From contig MKTV01000049.1 of NCBI GenBank assembly GCA_001898425.1, positions 1-47,572 of the forward strand: DNA of 47,572 bases, given 5' to 3'. The stretch comes from Rhodospirillales bacterium 69-11 (GTDB lineage: Bacteria; Pseudomonadota; Alphaproteobacteria; Acetobacterales; Acetobacteraceae). Every line of letters begins with the position of its first letter. Within the stretch, counting starts at the first letter, position 1. Positions 9,872 to 18,123 of the stretch are shown piece by piece. A program made the position numbers and the translations under genes. Below the pieces are notes generated by a model, which had not been told where the DNA came from, did no database searches, and was given only the letters and a program-made list of their open reading frames with translations.

Positions 9872-9950
9872 CCGCGGCTCCATGGTGCGTCGCACCAGAT
9901 TAGGCATAAGCCGTTGCGCCTGGGAATAGCGCCCATGCGTCCAGCGCGGG

Positions 9951-10343
9951 TCAAACCGGGATCCCGTACTCCGCAAGTTCCGGGCGCATCGCCTCGATCA
10001 CGAAGTCCACGAAAGCCTCGGGCGCGTCCAGGTAGAACTCCCGATCCGAATAGGCGCCGACCGTCGCGGCGATGCCCCGGTCCTGCAACCATCGCGCGAG
10101 CCCCATCAGCGCCGCTTCCGGGGTGTCGCTCAGGAAGGAGACCTGGGAGCGCAACTTGTCGGCATCCCGCGCGGCGGTGTCGCTGCGGCTGAACTGCAGG
10201 TCGACATTGGCGCCGGGCTGCCGCAGCCAGACGGCGCGTTCGGTCCGGCGCAGCAGGACGAAGTTGAGCTCCTCGCGGAACAGCGCGACCACGGTCTCGA
10301 AATGCGCGGCGGCCAGCCGGTTGGCGACATGGTTCAGGCGCAT
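9951..10343 (-). CDS. Small VOC/glyoxalase-fold-like protein
   Basis: A 130-residue protein starting at ATG 10343, preceded by AGGAG with 7-nt spacing, the strongest ribosome binding site in this part of the window. The N-terminal LNHVANRLAAAHFETVVALFREEL, split over strand and helix, followed by beta strands and a closing FYLDAPEAFVDFVIE, resembles a single VOC (glyoxalase/bleomycin-resistance) domain. His5 could be a metal ligand, but I cannot identify the full ligand set. It is first in a minus-strand operon with the ATP-grasp and alpha-E genes (about 80 bp to the ATP-grasp start). The frame stays open further upstream, but that extension runs antisense into the binding-protein gene and is rejected. 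The fold assignment is moderate and the function unknown. Confidence 0.7.
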   Translation of the reverse strand: MRLNHVANRLAAAHFETVVALFREELNFVLLRRTERAVWLRQPGANVDLQFSRSDTAARDADKLRSQVSFLSDTPEAALMGLARWLQDRGIAATVGAYSDREFYLDAPEAFVDFVIEAMRPELAEYGIPV

Positions 10344-10481
10344 CTTGGCTCCTCTTGGCCCACGACTTGCTTCACGATCCCGGATGGGCTGCTCCGACCG
10401 GAGGCTCGAGGCATTGTCACACAGGAGACGCGCGGTGAAACGACATTCCACGCCGACCCCTCGCTCGATCGACGCCGCGGC

Positions 10482-12065
10482 ATGAGGCGTCGACACTTCC
10501 TGGCCGCGGCGTCGGCCAGCCTCGCCCTGCCCTCGGTGGTGCGCGCCGCGAGCGCGACCACGCTGCGCTTCATCCCGCAGATCGACCTCGCCTTCCTGGA
10601 TCCGCACTGGACCACGGCCAACGTCACGCGGGGCCATGGCTACATGGTCTTCGACACGCTGTATGGGCAGGATGCGACCTTCACGCCGCAGCCGCAGATG
10701 GTCGCGGGCCATGTCGTCGACGCCGATGGCAAGGTCTGGACGCTGACCCTGCGGGAGGGGCTGGTCTGGCACGACGGCACCAAGGTGCTGGCGCGCGACT
10801 GCGTCGCCTCGATCAAGCGCTGGGCGAAGCGCGATGCGTTCGGCGGCGCGCTGATGGCCGCGACCGACGAGCTCTCGGCGCCCGACGACAAAACGATCCG
10901 CTTCCGGCTGAACAAGCCCTTCCCGCTGCTGCCGGCGGCGCTGAGCAAGCCGACCACGCCGTCGCCGGTGATGATGCCGGAGCGGCTGGCGAACACCGAT
11001 CCGTTCAAGCAGATCACCGAGATGGTGGGCAGCGGCCCCTTCCGGTTCCTCGCCGAGGAGCGGGTGCCGGGGGCGCGCAACGTCTACGCGAAGTTCGACA
11101 AATACGTACCGCGTGGCGACGGGCCGCTGGCTTGGACCTCGGGTCCGAAGGTCGCCTACTACGAGCGGGTCGAGTGGACCACGATGCCGGATGCCGGCAC
11201 CAAGGTCGCGGCGCTGCAGGCGGGCGAGCAGGACTGGTGGGAGAACCCGACCGCCGACCTGCTGCCGCTGCTGGCGCGGGACCGCGCGATCACGGTCGCC
11301 CAGAACAACCCGACCGGCGCCACCAACATGGTGCGGCCCAACCACCTGCAGCCGCCGTTCGACAATCCGGCGGTGCGGCAGGCGATGTTCTCGGTGATCG
11401 ACCAGGGCGCGATGATGGAGGCGATCGTCGGCAGCGACCCGGCGATGTACCACGTCCCGCACGGCGTGTTCTGCCCCAACACGGCGATGGCGACCGAAGC
11501 CGGGCTGGATCCGCTGCGCGGGCCGCGCGACTACGCGAAGGCGAAGGAGATGCTGAAGCGCGCGGGGTATGCGGGCGAGAAGGTCGTGCTGCTGGTCGCC
11601 ACCGACTACACGCAGTTCAAGGCGATCTGCGACGTGCTGGCCGACAGCATGGGCCGCGCCGGCATGAACGTCGACTACGTCGCGACCGACTGGGGCACCA
11701 TGCTGCAGCGGCGCAACAACCGCGGGCCGGTCGACCAGGGCGGCTGGAACCTGTTCGCGACCGGGTGGGAGGGCGTGGATCAGATGAACCCGTCGAACCA
11801 CTACGCCATCCGGGGCAATGGCGACGACAAGGCCTCCTGGCCCGGCTGGTGCGTCAGCCCGAAGCTGGAAGCCCTGCGCAACGCCTGGTTCGACGCGCCC
11901 ACGCTCGCGGCCCAGAAGGAGGTCTGCGAGCAGATGCAGCTGCAATGCATGGTGGACGTGCCCAGCATCCCGGTCGGGCAATACGTGCAGAAGACGGCCT
12001 ACCGGAAGAACGTGACGGGGGTCCTGCAGGGATTTGCCACGTTCTGGAACGTTCGGCCCGCGTGA
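10482..12065 (+). CDS. ABC transporter substrate-binding protein, family 5 (peptide/nickel type)
   Basis: A 527-residue periplasmic binding protein. The N-terminus MRRRHFLAAASASLALPSVVRA has the twin-arginine and AxA features of an export signal, which is why ATG 10482 is preferred over the upstream extension. Family 5 landmarks follow: IPQIDLAFLDPHWTTAN, WTLTLREGLVWHDGTKVLARD, IRFRLNKPFPLLP, SGPFRF, and VRQAMFSVIDQGAMMEAIVG. These proteins deliver oligopeptides, nickel or other solutes to DppBCDF-like importers. No permease or ATPase gene lies alongside, so it is an orphan and its ligand cannot be assigned. It is convergent with the broken porin gene. Confidence 0.92.
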   Translation: MRRRHFLAAASASLALPSVVRAASATTLRFIPQIDLAFLDPHWTTANVTRGHGYMVFDTLYGQDATFTPQPQMVAGHVVDADGKVWTLTLREGLVWHDGTKVLARDCVASIKRWAKRDAFGGALMAATDELSAPDDKTIRFRLNKPFPLLPAALSKPTTPSPVMMPERLANTDPFKQITEMVGSGPFRFLAEERVPGARNVYAKFDKYVPRGDGPLAWTSGPKVAYYERVEWTTMPDAGTKVAALQAGEQDWWENPTADLLPLLARDRAITVAQNNPTGATNMVRPNHLQPPFDNPAVRQAMFSVIDQGAMMEAIVGSDPAMYHVPHGVFCPNTAMATEAGLDPLRGPRDYAKAKEMLKRAGYAGEKVVLLVATDYTQFKAICDVLADSMGRAGMNVDYVATDWGTMLQRRNNRGPVDQGGWNLFATGWEGVDQMNPSNHYAIRGNGDDKASWPGWCVSPKLEALRNAWFDAPTLAAQKEVCEQMQLQCMVDVPSIPVGQYVQKTAYRKNVTGVLQGFATFWNVRPA

Positions 12066-12120
12066 CCTTCGCGACGGGCCGTCCGGCCTGATCCGGCCGG
12101 CGGGCGAGCGGCGGCGGCCC

Positions 12121-12139
12121 CGGTCGGGGTCCCCGACCG
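12121..12139. terminator. Strong GC hairpin between convergent genes
   Basis: CGGTCGGGG and CCCCGACCG are perfect complements around a single T; sterically this is a 7-bp stem with a 5-nt loop. It lies 56 bp after the binding-protein stop and 70 bp before the porin stop on the other strand, so it could end transcription from both sides. There is no T-tract. Confidence 0.4.
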
Positions 12140-12154
12140 CGGCGCCCGTCCGCG

Positions 12155-12180
12155 GCGCCGGTCGGCAGCGCCGGTCGGCA
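12155..12180. repeat. Tandem direct repeat, 13 bp x 2
   Basis: GCGCCGGTCGGCA occurs twice back to back (12155-12167 and 12168-12180) in the gap before the porin stop codon. Its role is unknown. It shows that this 3' region is prone to short tandem duplications, like the one in the porin gene. Confidence 0.8.
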
Positions 12181-12208
12181 GCGCTGCTCCGGGACCGGGC
12201 CGGCCCCG

Positions 12209-13563
12209 TCAGAACTTGATGGAGGTGCGCAGGCCGAGGACGACGGCGTTGCCCAGGGTGGAGGTCGGCTCCACCGGGTTCGGGATGTCGCCGCCCGGCC
12301 GGATCACGTACTGGAAGTCCGGCTGCACCACGACACGAGCCAGGGCGTGACCGCGGCCTGGTAGGTCAGCTCGAGCACCATCTCGGAACTGCGGATCGGC
12401 TGCGACACGCCGGTGAAGGCGATCGTGTCCCTGTCGAGCGAGCGCAGGCTGTGGCTGAGATTGGCCCAGGCGATGGCGATGCCCGCCACGTCGTCGTCCC
12501 GGCCGGCGAAGGTCCCCTTCCAGGTCAGGCCGGCATCGACATAGACGTAGACGGGGTTGCGGTCCTGCTGCGGCGCGGTGGCGACGCGCAGGAAGCCCGC
12601 CAGCCCGCCATCCGCGGTGCCGGGGGTGCGCCAGAGCTGGTGGTCCACCGAGGCGTAGAGGCCGAAATTGCGGGCATGGCTGGCCGGGACCCCGCTGCTC
12701 GCCGGATTGGCGAGCGACAGGCCGGTGTCGTCCATGTGCAGGTCGTCGAAGTGGAGCGAGTTGTACCACGCGCCGACCTTGAAGTTGCCGCCGAGACCGG
12801 GCTCGTCCTTGCCGGGCATCGTCGTGTAGGTCGCCTCGAGGATCGCGAACACGCCGTCCAGCGGGAACTCGGTGCCGCCCCAGTCGCCGTTCGTGCCCAG
12901 CGGATTCCCGTTGAACACGGCGCCCTGGACGCTGAAGGCCGGCGTCGGCGCGACGCGGACGCGCACGCCGGGGGTGGAGAACGGATAGGCGGGGCCGCCG
13001 CCCGGAAGGTCGATGCCGTAGATGCCCGGCCAGCCGAAGGTGGAGTTGATGAAGATGCCCGCGACGTCGCTGCTGAGGAATTCCTCGTCAGCGGCGAACT
13101 GGCCGATGCGGACGTTGATGAGGTCGTCCAGCAGGCTCTGCTCGATGTAGAGGTCGCCCAGCCGCGTGCTGCCCGGCGCCTCGATGTTGCTGACGGTGAG
13201 CAGGTTGCCGATGTTGTCGGCGCTCAGGCCGCGGCCATGGATCTGATAGAACCCCGCGACGATCTTGGCGCCGGGCCATTGCACGAGCTTCTGCAGGTCG
13301 AGGGTCATCTGGACCTGCGTCTTGCCGTCGAAGACCGCGCCGCGGCGGAGCCCGCCGGAGACGTTGCCCAGCACCTCGTCGGTCTCGTTGATGTCGAAGG
13401 AGATGCCATGCTCCTCGAGCGTGGTCCGCAGCCCGCCCCAGTCGCCGCTCAACGTGTCCTGCGTCCAAAAGGATTTCTCCTGGGCCGGCTCTTCCGCATG
13501 CAGGCTGGGCGTCAGGCCGAGGAGCGGCAGCAGGGGGAGGGTGGAGAGGAGCAGGCGGCGCAC
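12209..13563 (-). pseudogene. OprB-type carbohydrate-selective porin, frameshifted near the C-terminus
   Basis: The first frame encodes a signal peptide (RRLLLSTLPLLPLLGLTPSLHA) and an OprB-like porin: FWTQDTLSGDWGGLRTTLEE, LVQWPGAKIVAGFYQIHGRG, and paired beta strands. At 12329-12338 the 5-mer CACGA is present twice in tandem. Reading through it gives a wrong tail and a stop at 12304. Removing one copy restores WLVVQPDFQYVIRPGG and a normal end at 12209 with a terminal Phe (LRTSIKF), the signal used for outer-membrane insertion. The gene is therefore either a pseudogene or in a switched-off state. Start GTG 13563 is chosen because GGAG lies 7 nt upstream and the signal peptide begins there; an ATG at 13626 is also in frame. 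It is divergent from the EfeO-like gene. Confidence 0.85.
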
Positions 13564-13958
13564 CGGTGGTCTCCGACGTGATGTTATAACATATCCATTC
13601 AGCCATGCTTCCGGCGCGCGGTGCAAGCTGTCTGCGGTCTGCCGGCGGGCAGCAAGGGAGGCGCGGCAAGTGCCAGGCCACAGGTGAAAATGCGAGTAGT
13701 TCGCGATTAGCGGAGCCGGATCGACGTGTCAATCATCTGGTTCCGATAGCTGACGCGTGTCAGCTGGCGGGTGGCGGGTGGCGGGCGGCGAGCGCGGGTC
13801 GGCAAGCGGCAAGCGAGCGGGCGGAGCGCGGTAGCACGCTTGTGCGCACCCTTGATGTTGCGAGTGAGTTGCATTACCAAACCGCCCGGCGACACCGCCG
13901 TCGCCGCACGCCGCTCGGCCACTCCGCCGGCCGACCCAACCACGAGGACCCTCGGGCC
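13564..13958. other. Divergent intergenic region, porin / EfeO-like gene
   Basis: The 395 bp contain the palindrome at 13581-13592 and a moderately AT-rich patch near 13850-13885, with TTGC half-sites at 13857 and 13870 that might belong to the EfeO-like promoter. Between 13600 and 13840 I see GC-rich sequence without a credible gene. Confidence 0.5.
13581..13592. promoter_or_regulatory. AT-rich 12-bp perfect palindrome upstream of the porin start
   Basis: ATGTTATAACAT is self-complementary and lies 18-29 nt before the porin GTG, in an otherwise GC-rich gap. Its position would overlap a -10 region or 5' leader, so it is a plausible operator for a dimeric regulator; which one cannot be told from sequence. 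Confidence 0.35.
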
Positions 13959-14870
13959 ATGCCGTCGACGCTCTCCCGCCGGCCGATTGCCGGGTTGCTG
14001 CCCGCGCTCGCCGCCGCCTTCCTGATCCCCGGTCCGGCGGGCGCCGCCGTGACGGGCACGCCCCCCGCCGCCGCGGAGGCCGGCCGGTCCGCGCCGCTGC
14101 GGGTGGCCGCGGCCACCCCGCCCTCCGCCTACGACCTCGTGGAGCCGATCGCCGCGTACAAGCGCTATGTCGCGGCCGAGGTCGACGCGCTGCTGGCCGC
14201 GACACGGACGTTCACCGCCGCGGTCAAGGCGGGCAACCTTGCGGAGGCGCAGAAGCTCTATGCCCCGACCCGCCAGCATTACGAGCGGATCGAGCCGGTG
14301 GCGGAGCTGTTCAGCGATCTCGACAGCGCGATCGACGCGCGCGCGGACGATTTCGAGAAGAAGGAGGAAGACCCGACCTGGACCGGCTTCCACAAGCTGG
14401 AGAAGGCGCTGTTCGCCGACCGGACGACCAGGGGCATGGCGCCGGTCGCCGACAAGCTGCTGGCGGACGTGCAGGAGCTGCACACGCGCATCGGCAGCCT
14501 GCCGATCCCGCCCAAGGCCATGGTCGGCGGCGCGGCGGACCTGATCGAGGAGGTCGCGGCGACGAAGATCAGCGGCGAGGAGGACCGCTACAGCCACACG
14601 GACCTGTGGGACTTCCAGGCCAATGTCGACGGCGCGCAGAAGATCTTCGAGCTGCTCCGCCCGCTGGTGGTGACGCGGGACAAGCCGCTCGCCACCCGGA
14701 TCGACGGCAACTTCGCCAAGGTCGACAAGCTGCTCGCGAAATACCGGGTCGGGGATGGTTTCAAGAGTTACGACAAGCTCACCGACGCCGACCGCAACGC
14801 CATGAAGGGTGCGATCACCGCGCTGGCGGAAGACCTCTCCCGGCTCCGCGGCACGCTCGGCGTCGACTGA
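13959..14870 (+). CDS. EfeO/EfeM-type (imelysin, M75) periplasmic iron-uptake protein
   Basis: A 303-residue protein with an N-terminal export signal (AGLLPALAAAFLIPGPAGA). Most of the mature protein is an M75/EfeO helical domain: Y-K-YV-EVDAL at the start, AVKAGNLAEAQKLYAPTR, YERIEPVAELF, the metal-site HxxE as His145-Glu148 in GFHKLEKALF, and SHTDLWDFQANVDGAQKIFELL. EfeO proteins bind iron or a siderophore-like ligand in the periplasm for the EfeUOB ferrous-iron system. There is no cupredoxin domain, so it is the shorter EfeM-like form, and neither efeU nor efeB is adjacent. The AGGA before ATG 13959 is rather distant (11 nt). Assignment to the family is strong; its physiological partner is unknown. 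Confidence 0.85.
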   Translation: MPSTLSRRPIAGLLPALAAAFLIPGPAGAAVTGTPPAAAEAGRSAPLRVAAATPPSAYDLVEPIAAYKRYVAAEVDALLAATRTFTAAVKAGNLAEAQKLYAPTRQHYERIEPVAELFSDLDSAIDARADDFEKKEEDPTWTGFHKLEKALFADRTTRGMAPVADKLLADVQELHTRIGSLPIPPKAMVGGAADLIEEVAATKISGEEDRYSHTDLWDFQANVDGAQKIFELLRPLVVTRDKPLATRIDGNFAKVDKLLAKYRVGDGFKSYDKLTDADRNAMKGAITALAEDLSRLRGTLGVD

Positions 14871-14944
14871 GGGCGGGCACGCCGGCACGCGGTGCCGCGC
14901 GGACGGGCGGGCCGTGTGCGCCGAGGCGTCGCACGGCCGACGGG

Positions 14945-14972
14945 GACGGGCGGTCCATCGGGGCCGCCCGTC
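14945..14972. terminator. Bidirectional hairpin between convergent genes
   Basis: GACGGGCGG (14945-14953) pairs perfectly with CCGCCCGTC (14964-14972) around a 10-nt loop. It sits between the converging EfeO-like and binding-protein genes, 6 bp from the latter's stop. A smaller hairpin (14883-14897, CGGCAC/GTGCCG) precedes it. There is no clear T-tract. Confidence 0.45.
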
Positions 14973-14978
14973 GCCGGC

Positions 14979-16205
14979 TCAGCTCTTGACCAGCGGGCAG
15001 CCGCCTTCGTTCAGCGGACGGAACGCCTCGTCCATCGGCGTGGTGGCGATGACCTTGGCCACGTCCCAGGACTGCTTGCTCTCGGACGGCTTCTTCGCCT
15101 CCAGCAGGTACACGGGATGCAGCGCGCGCCCGTCCTCCCGGATCTTCCCGGGGCCGAAGCAGTCGTCGTCCGTCGGCATCGCCTTCATGCGGGCGACGGT
15201 GGCGCGGCCGTCCTTCTTCGCCTCGGCCACACCCATGTCGGCGACGGTCTTCAGGTAGTGCAGCGTCGCCGCGTAGTCGCCCGCCTGGGTCATGTTCGGC
15301 CACACGCCGTTCGGCGTCTTGGTGCGCACGCGGTCGTTCCACGCGCGGGTGCGGTCGTTCAGGTCCCAGTAGTAGGACTCGCTCCAGCGCAGCCCCTGCG
15401 CGACGTCGAGCCCGAGGGCGCGCACGCCGCGCACCTGGATCAGCAGCGCGGCGAGCTTCATCGTCTTGGTGATGCCGAACTCGTGCGCCTGCTTGATGCA
15501 GTTCTCGGTGTCGGCGCCCGCCATCGCGAGCCCCAGCACCTTCGCGCCCGAGGCCTGCGCGCGGATCAGATGGGTGGAGAAGTCGGTCGTCTCGGGGAAG
15601 GGATAGGCGACGCTGCCCATCACCTTGCCGCCCATCTTGGTGATGATCCCCGACGTGTCGCGCTGCAGCGTCTGGCCGAACACGTAGTCGGCGGTGATGA
15701 AGAACCAGGTGTCCCCGCCTTCCTTCACCGTCGCGCCGCCGGTCGACCGGCCCAGCATGTAGGTGTCGTAGGTCCAGTGGATCGTGTTCGGGCTGCATTG
15801 CGGGCCGGTGAGGTCCGAGGAGCCGGTGCCCGAGTTCAGGTAGACCTTGTTCTTCTCCCGGCAGACGGTGTTGACCGCGAGCCCGACCGAGGAGGTCGGC
15901 ACGTCGACGATCGCGTCCACCCCGTCACGGTCGAACCACTGCCGCGCGATGGACACGCCGATATCCGGCTTGTTCTGGTGATCGGCGGACAGGACCTCGA
16001 CGTTCCATCCCTTGCCGGAGACGCCGAAATCCTCGAGCGCCTGCTTCGCGCAGACGACGCCCGTGGGGCCGCCGTCGTCGCGATAGGGGCCGGACTGGTC
16101 GTTGAGCACGCCGATGCGGATGGTCTGGGCCTGGGCGCGGGCGAAGCGCGGCGCGGCGAGCGCCGCGGCGGACGCACCCAGCAGGGTGCGGCGGGGCAGG
16201 TTCAT
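14979..16205 (-). CDS. ABC transporter substrate-binding protein, branched-chain amino acid type
   Basis: A 408-residue type I periplasmic binding protein. The N-terminus MNLPRRTLLGASAAALAAPRFARA is a twin-arginine-like signal. The mature part opens with IRIGVLNDQSGPYRD and continues with GWNVEVLSADHQNKPDIG, ARQWFDRDGVDAIVDVP, a serine-rich ligand loop (SGTGSSDLTG), and ends with DEAFRPLNEGGCPLVKS. Relatives serve LIV-type importers for amino acids, amides or aromatic acids, but the ligand cannot be named. No permease or ATPase gene is near. It is a paralogue of the protein at 43377-44594, sharing LSADHQNKPDIG, YWDLND and the C-terminal DEAFRPL..GGC motif. Confidence 0.92.
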   Translation of the reverse strand: MNLPRRTLLGASAAALAAPRFARAQAQTIRIGVLNDQSGPYRDDGGPTGVVCAKQALEDFGVSGKGWNVEVLSADHQNKPDIGVSIARQWFDRDGVDAIVDVPTSSVGLAVNTVCREKNKVYLNSGTGSSDLTGPQCSPNTIHWTYDTYMLGRSTGGATVKEGGDTWFFITADYVFGQTLQRDTSGIITKMGGKVMGSVAYPFPETTDFSTHLIRAQASGAKVLGLAMAGADTENCIKQAHEFGITKTMKLAALLIQVRGVRALGLDVAQGLRWSESYYWDLNDRTRAWNDRVRTKTPNGVWPNMTQAGDYAATLHYLKTVADMGVAEAKKDGRATVARMKAMPTDDDCFGPGKIREDGRALHPVYLLEAKKPSESKQSWDVAKVIATTPMDEAFRPLNEGGCPLVKS

Positions 16206-16312
16206 GGAGCGTTCCTCGTGTCGGGGCCGCCTTGGTGCGGCTGCCGGCCAGCGTAGAGGCCGCCGCGCCCCCTGTCATGGTGCGCGGCTCATGGTGCGCG
16301 GCCGCGGCGGAT

Positions 16313-17203
16313 CTACTCCGCCTGCCCCTGCGTCCGGCGGAAAGCCGCCGCGGGATAGACGCCCAGCACGCGCACCTCGGTCGAGAAGAACGACAGCTCC
16401 TCCAGCGCGCGGCGCAGCGCCGGCTGTTCGGGATGCCCGTCCACGTCGCACAGGAACTGCGTCGCGGTGAACTCCCCGTTCACCATGTAGCTCTCGAGCT
16501 TCGTCATGTTCACGCCGTTGGTCGCGAACCCGCCGAGTGCCTTGTACAGCGCCGCGGGCACGTTGCGGACGCGGAAGACGAAGGTGGTCATCAGGTCGGG
16601 CAGCCCGGCATCCGGCGTCGCCGGCTTCTTCGACATGACGTAGAAGCGCGTCGTGTTGTGCGCCGCGTCCTCGACGTTCGCGCGAAGGATCTCGAGCCCG
16701 TAGATCTCGGCGGCGAGGGAGGACGCGATCGCCGCCTCGGCCGGATCGCCCCATTGCGCGACCAGCTGCGCGCTGCCGGCGGTATCGGCCTCGACGACCG
16801 GGGTGAGGCCGAGGGTCCGCAGGATCTTGCGCACCTGGCCCAGGGCGACGGTGTGGGAGTGCGCGCGCTTCAACGCCTCGATCCGCGCGCCCTTCACGCC
16901 GAGAAGGCAATGCTCGACGCGCTGGAAGTGCTCCCCCACGACGAAGAGGCCGGAGCCGGGCAGCAGCGCGTGGATGTCGGGCACGCGGCCGGCGAGGCTG
17001 TTCTCGCAGGGCAGCATGGCGAGTTGCGCCGACCCGTCGCGCACCGCGTCCATCGCGGTCTCGAAGGATTCGCAGGGCAGGGTGCGCATCGCCGGATAGG
17101 CGGTGCGGCAGGCGAGGTCGGAATAGGCACCGAGCACGCCCTGGAAGGCGATGACGCCCACGCCTTGAGAGGCGGTGACTCCGGTGGTGGGGACGCCGGT
17201 CAT
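16313..17203 (-). CDS. pheA: Prephenate dehydratase
   Basis: 296 residues, starting at ATG 17203 with AAGGA 7 nt upstream. It converts prephenate to phenylpyruvate in phenylalanine synthesis in the cytoplasm. The catalytic domain runs from IAFQGVLGAYSD through MLPCENSLAGRV to the diagnostic NTTRFYVM. A C-terminal ACT domain (FRVRNVPAALYKALGGFA, KLESYMVNGEF) would bind phenylalanine for feedback inhibition. This is the monofunctional form, without chorismate mutase. The start codon overlaps the kdsB stop as ATGA (17200-17203), so the two are translated as one operon. This pairing of LPS and aromatic amino acid genes looks like chromosomal neighbourhood rather than a pathway link. Confidence 0.95.
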   Translation of the reverse strand: MTGVPTTGVTASQGVGVIAFQGVLGAYSDLACRTAYPAMRTLPCESFETAMDAVRDGSAQLAMLPCENSLAGRVPDIHALLPGSGLFVVGEHFQRVEHCLLGVKGARIEALKRAHSHTVALGQVRKILRTLGLTPVVEADTAGSAQLVAQWGDPAEAAIASSLAAEIYGLEILRANVEDAAHNTTRFYVMSKKPATPDAGLPDLMTTFVFRVRNVPAALYKALGGFATNGVNMTKLESYMVNGEFTATQFLCDVDGHPEQPALRRALEELSFFSTEVRVLGVYPAAAFRRTQGQAE

Positions 17204-17946
17204 TTTGGGGTCCTTTGCGGGGCGAGCGCGGCGCGGGCGCGGTCCAGATCGGCCGGCGTGTCGACGCCGAACGGCGCGTGCTCCACGCGGGCGCAGGCGA
17301 TGCGCATGCCGGCCTCCAGCGCGCGGAGCTGTTCCAGGCTCTCCCGCCGTTCCAGCGGCGATTCCGGCAGGGAGACGAAGCGGGCGAGGGCGGTGCGGCG
17401 GAACGCGTAGATGCCGATATGGTGCCAGCGCGGCCCCTCGCCCCAGGGGATGGGCACGCGGGAGAAATACAGCGCGGGCGAGACGGCGCGGCCGCGGTCG
17501 AAGGCGCAGGCGGCCTTCACGACGGAGGGCAGCGCGGCTTCCTCCTCGCTCTCGATCGGCGCGACCAGCGTCGCGATGTCGAACCCCGGATCGGCGAGCG
17601 GGGCGAGCACGGTGCGCAGGAAGCCGGGCGGGATGGTGGGCAGGTCGCCCTGCAGGTTCACCACCACGTCGTGCCGGCCCTGCGGGTCGAGCGCGGCGAG
17701 CGCGGCGTGCACCCGGTCGGAGCCGCGCGGCAGGGAGGGATCGGTCAGCACGGCGGTGCCGCCCGCGGCTTCGACCGCGGCCACGATCTCGGGGTCGCCG
17801 CAAGCCACGGCGACGGGGCCGATGCCCGCTTCCCGCCCCCGATCGAGCACGTGGACGATCATCGGCTTGCCGTGGATATCGGCGAGCGGCTTGCCCGGCA
17901 GCCGCGATGCCGCCATGCGGGAGGGGATCAGGACGATGGGGTTCAC
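17200..17946 (-). CDS. kdsB: 3-deoxy-manno-octulosonate cytidylyltransferase (CMP-Kdo synthetase)
   Basis: A 248-residue cytoplasmic enzyme that activates Kdo with CTP for lipopolysaccharide inner-core assembly. It begins with the nucleotide-binding motif IPSRMAASRLPGKPLADI, followed by LPRGSDRVHAAL, the acidic metal site VVNLQGDLPTIPP (usual family form QGDEP, so Leu replaces Glu here), FSRVPIPW, HIGIYAFRR and the C-terminal GVDTPADLDRAR. Length is normal. It is first gene of the kdsB-pheA operon on the minus strand and divergent from the cytochrome c gene, with a 177-bp gap that must carry promoters for both. Confidence 0.95.
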   Translation of the reverse strand: MNPIVLIPSRMAASRLPGKPLADIHGKPMIVHVLDRGREAGIGPVAVACGDPEIVAAVEAAGGTAVLTDPSLPRGSDRVHAALAALDPQGRHDVVVNLQGDLPTIPPGFLRTVLAPLADPGFDIATLVAPIESEEEAALPSVVKAACAFDRGRAVSPALYFSRVPIPWGEGPRWHHIGIYAFRRTALARFVSLPESPLERRESLEQLRALEAGMRIACARVEHAPFGVDTPADLDRARAALAPQRTPK

Positions 17947-18123
17947 GATAACCGCTTGTTTCGCCGGCCAGAGGACCGAGGGTGGGTTGATGGGGGAGGG
18001 TCGTTTCCCTATGGTGCGGCCAACTTAGGAACCTGCCGAACCCGGTGCAACGCCGTGGGTCGGTCCACGCCACCCACCAGTCGGACGCCGTCGCTGCGTC
18101 GAACGCCGAGGAAGCCACGCCGC

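Noticed and set aside
10344-11981. Upstream extension of the VOC-like gene frame
   Set aside because: It is antisense to a clear family 5 binding protein, and a strong ribosome site marks the start at 10343.
17204-18118. In-frame N-terminal extension of pheA to make a 601-residue protein
   Set aside because: It overlaps kdsB out of frame and is Arg-rich; the ATGA overlap and a ribosome site set the start at 17203.
17215-18123. In-frame N-terminal extension of the cytochrome c gene
   Set aside because: It is antisense to kdsB, and the transmembrane anchor begins right after ATG 18124.
17947-18123. Possible tRNA or riboswitch in the kdsB/cytochrome c gap
   Set aside because: I could not fold a cloverleaf or match a known leader; other gaps were also negative.
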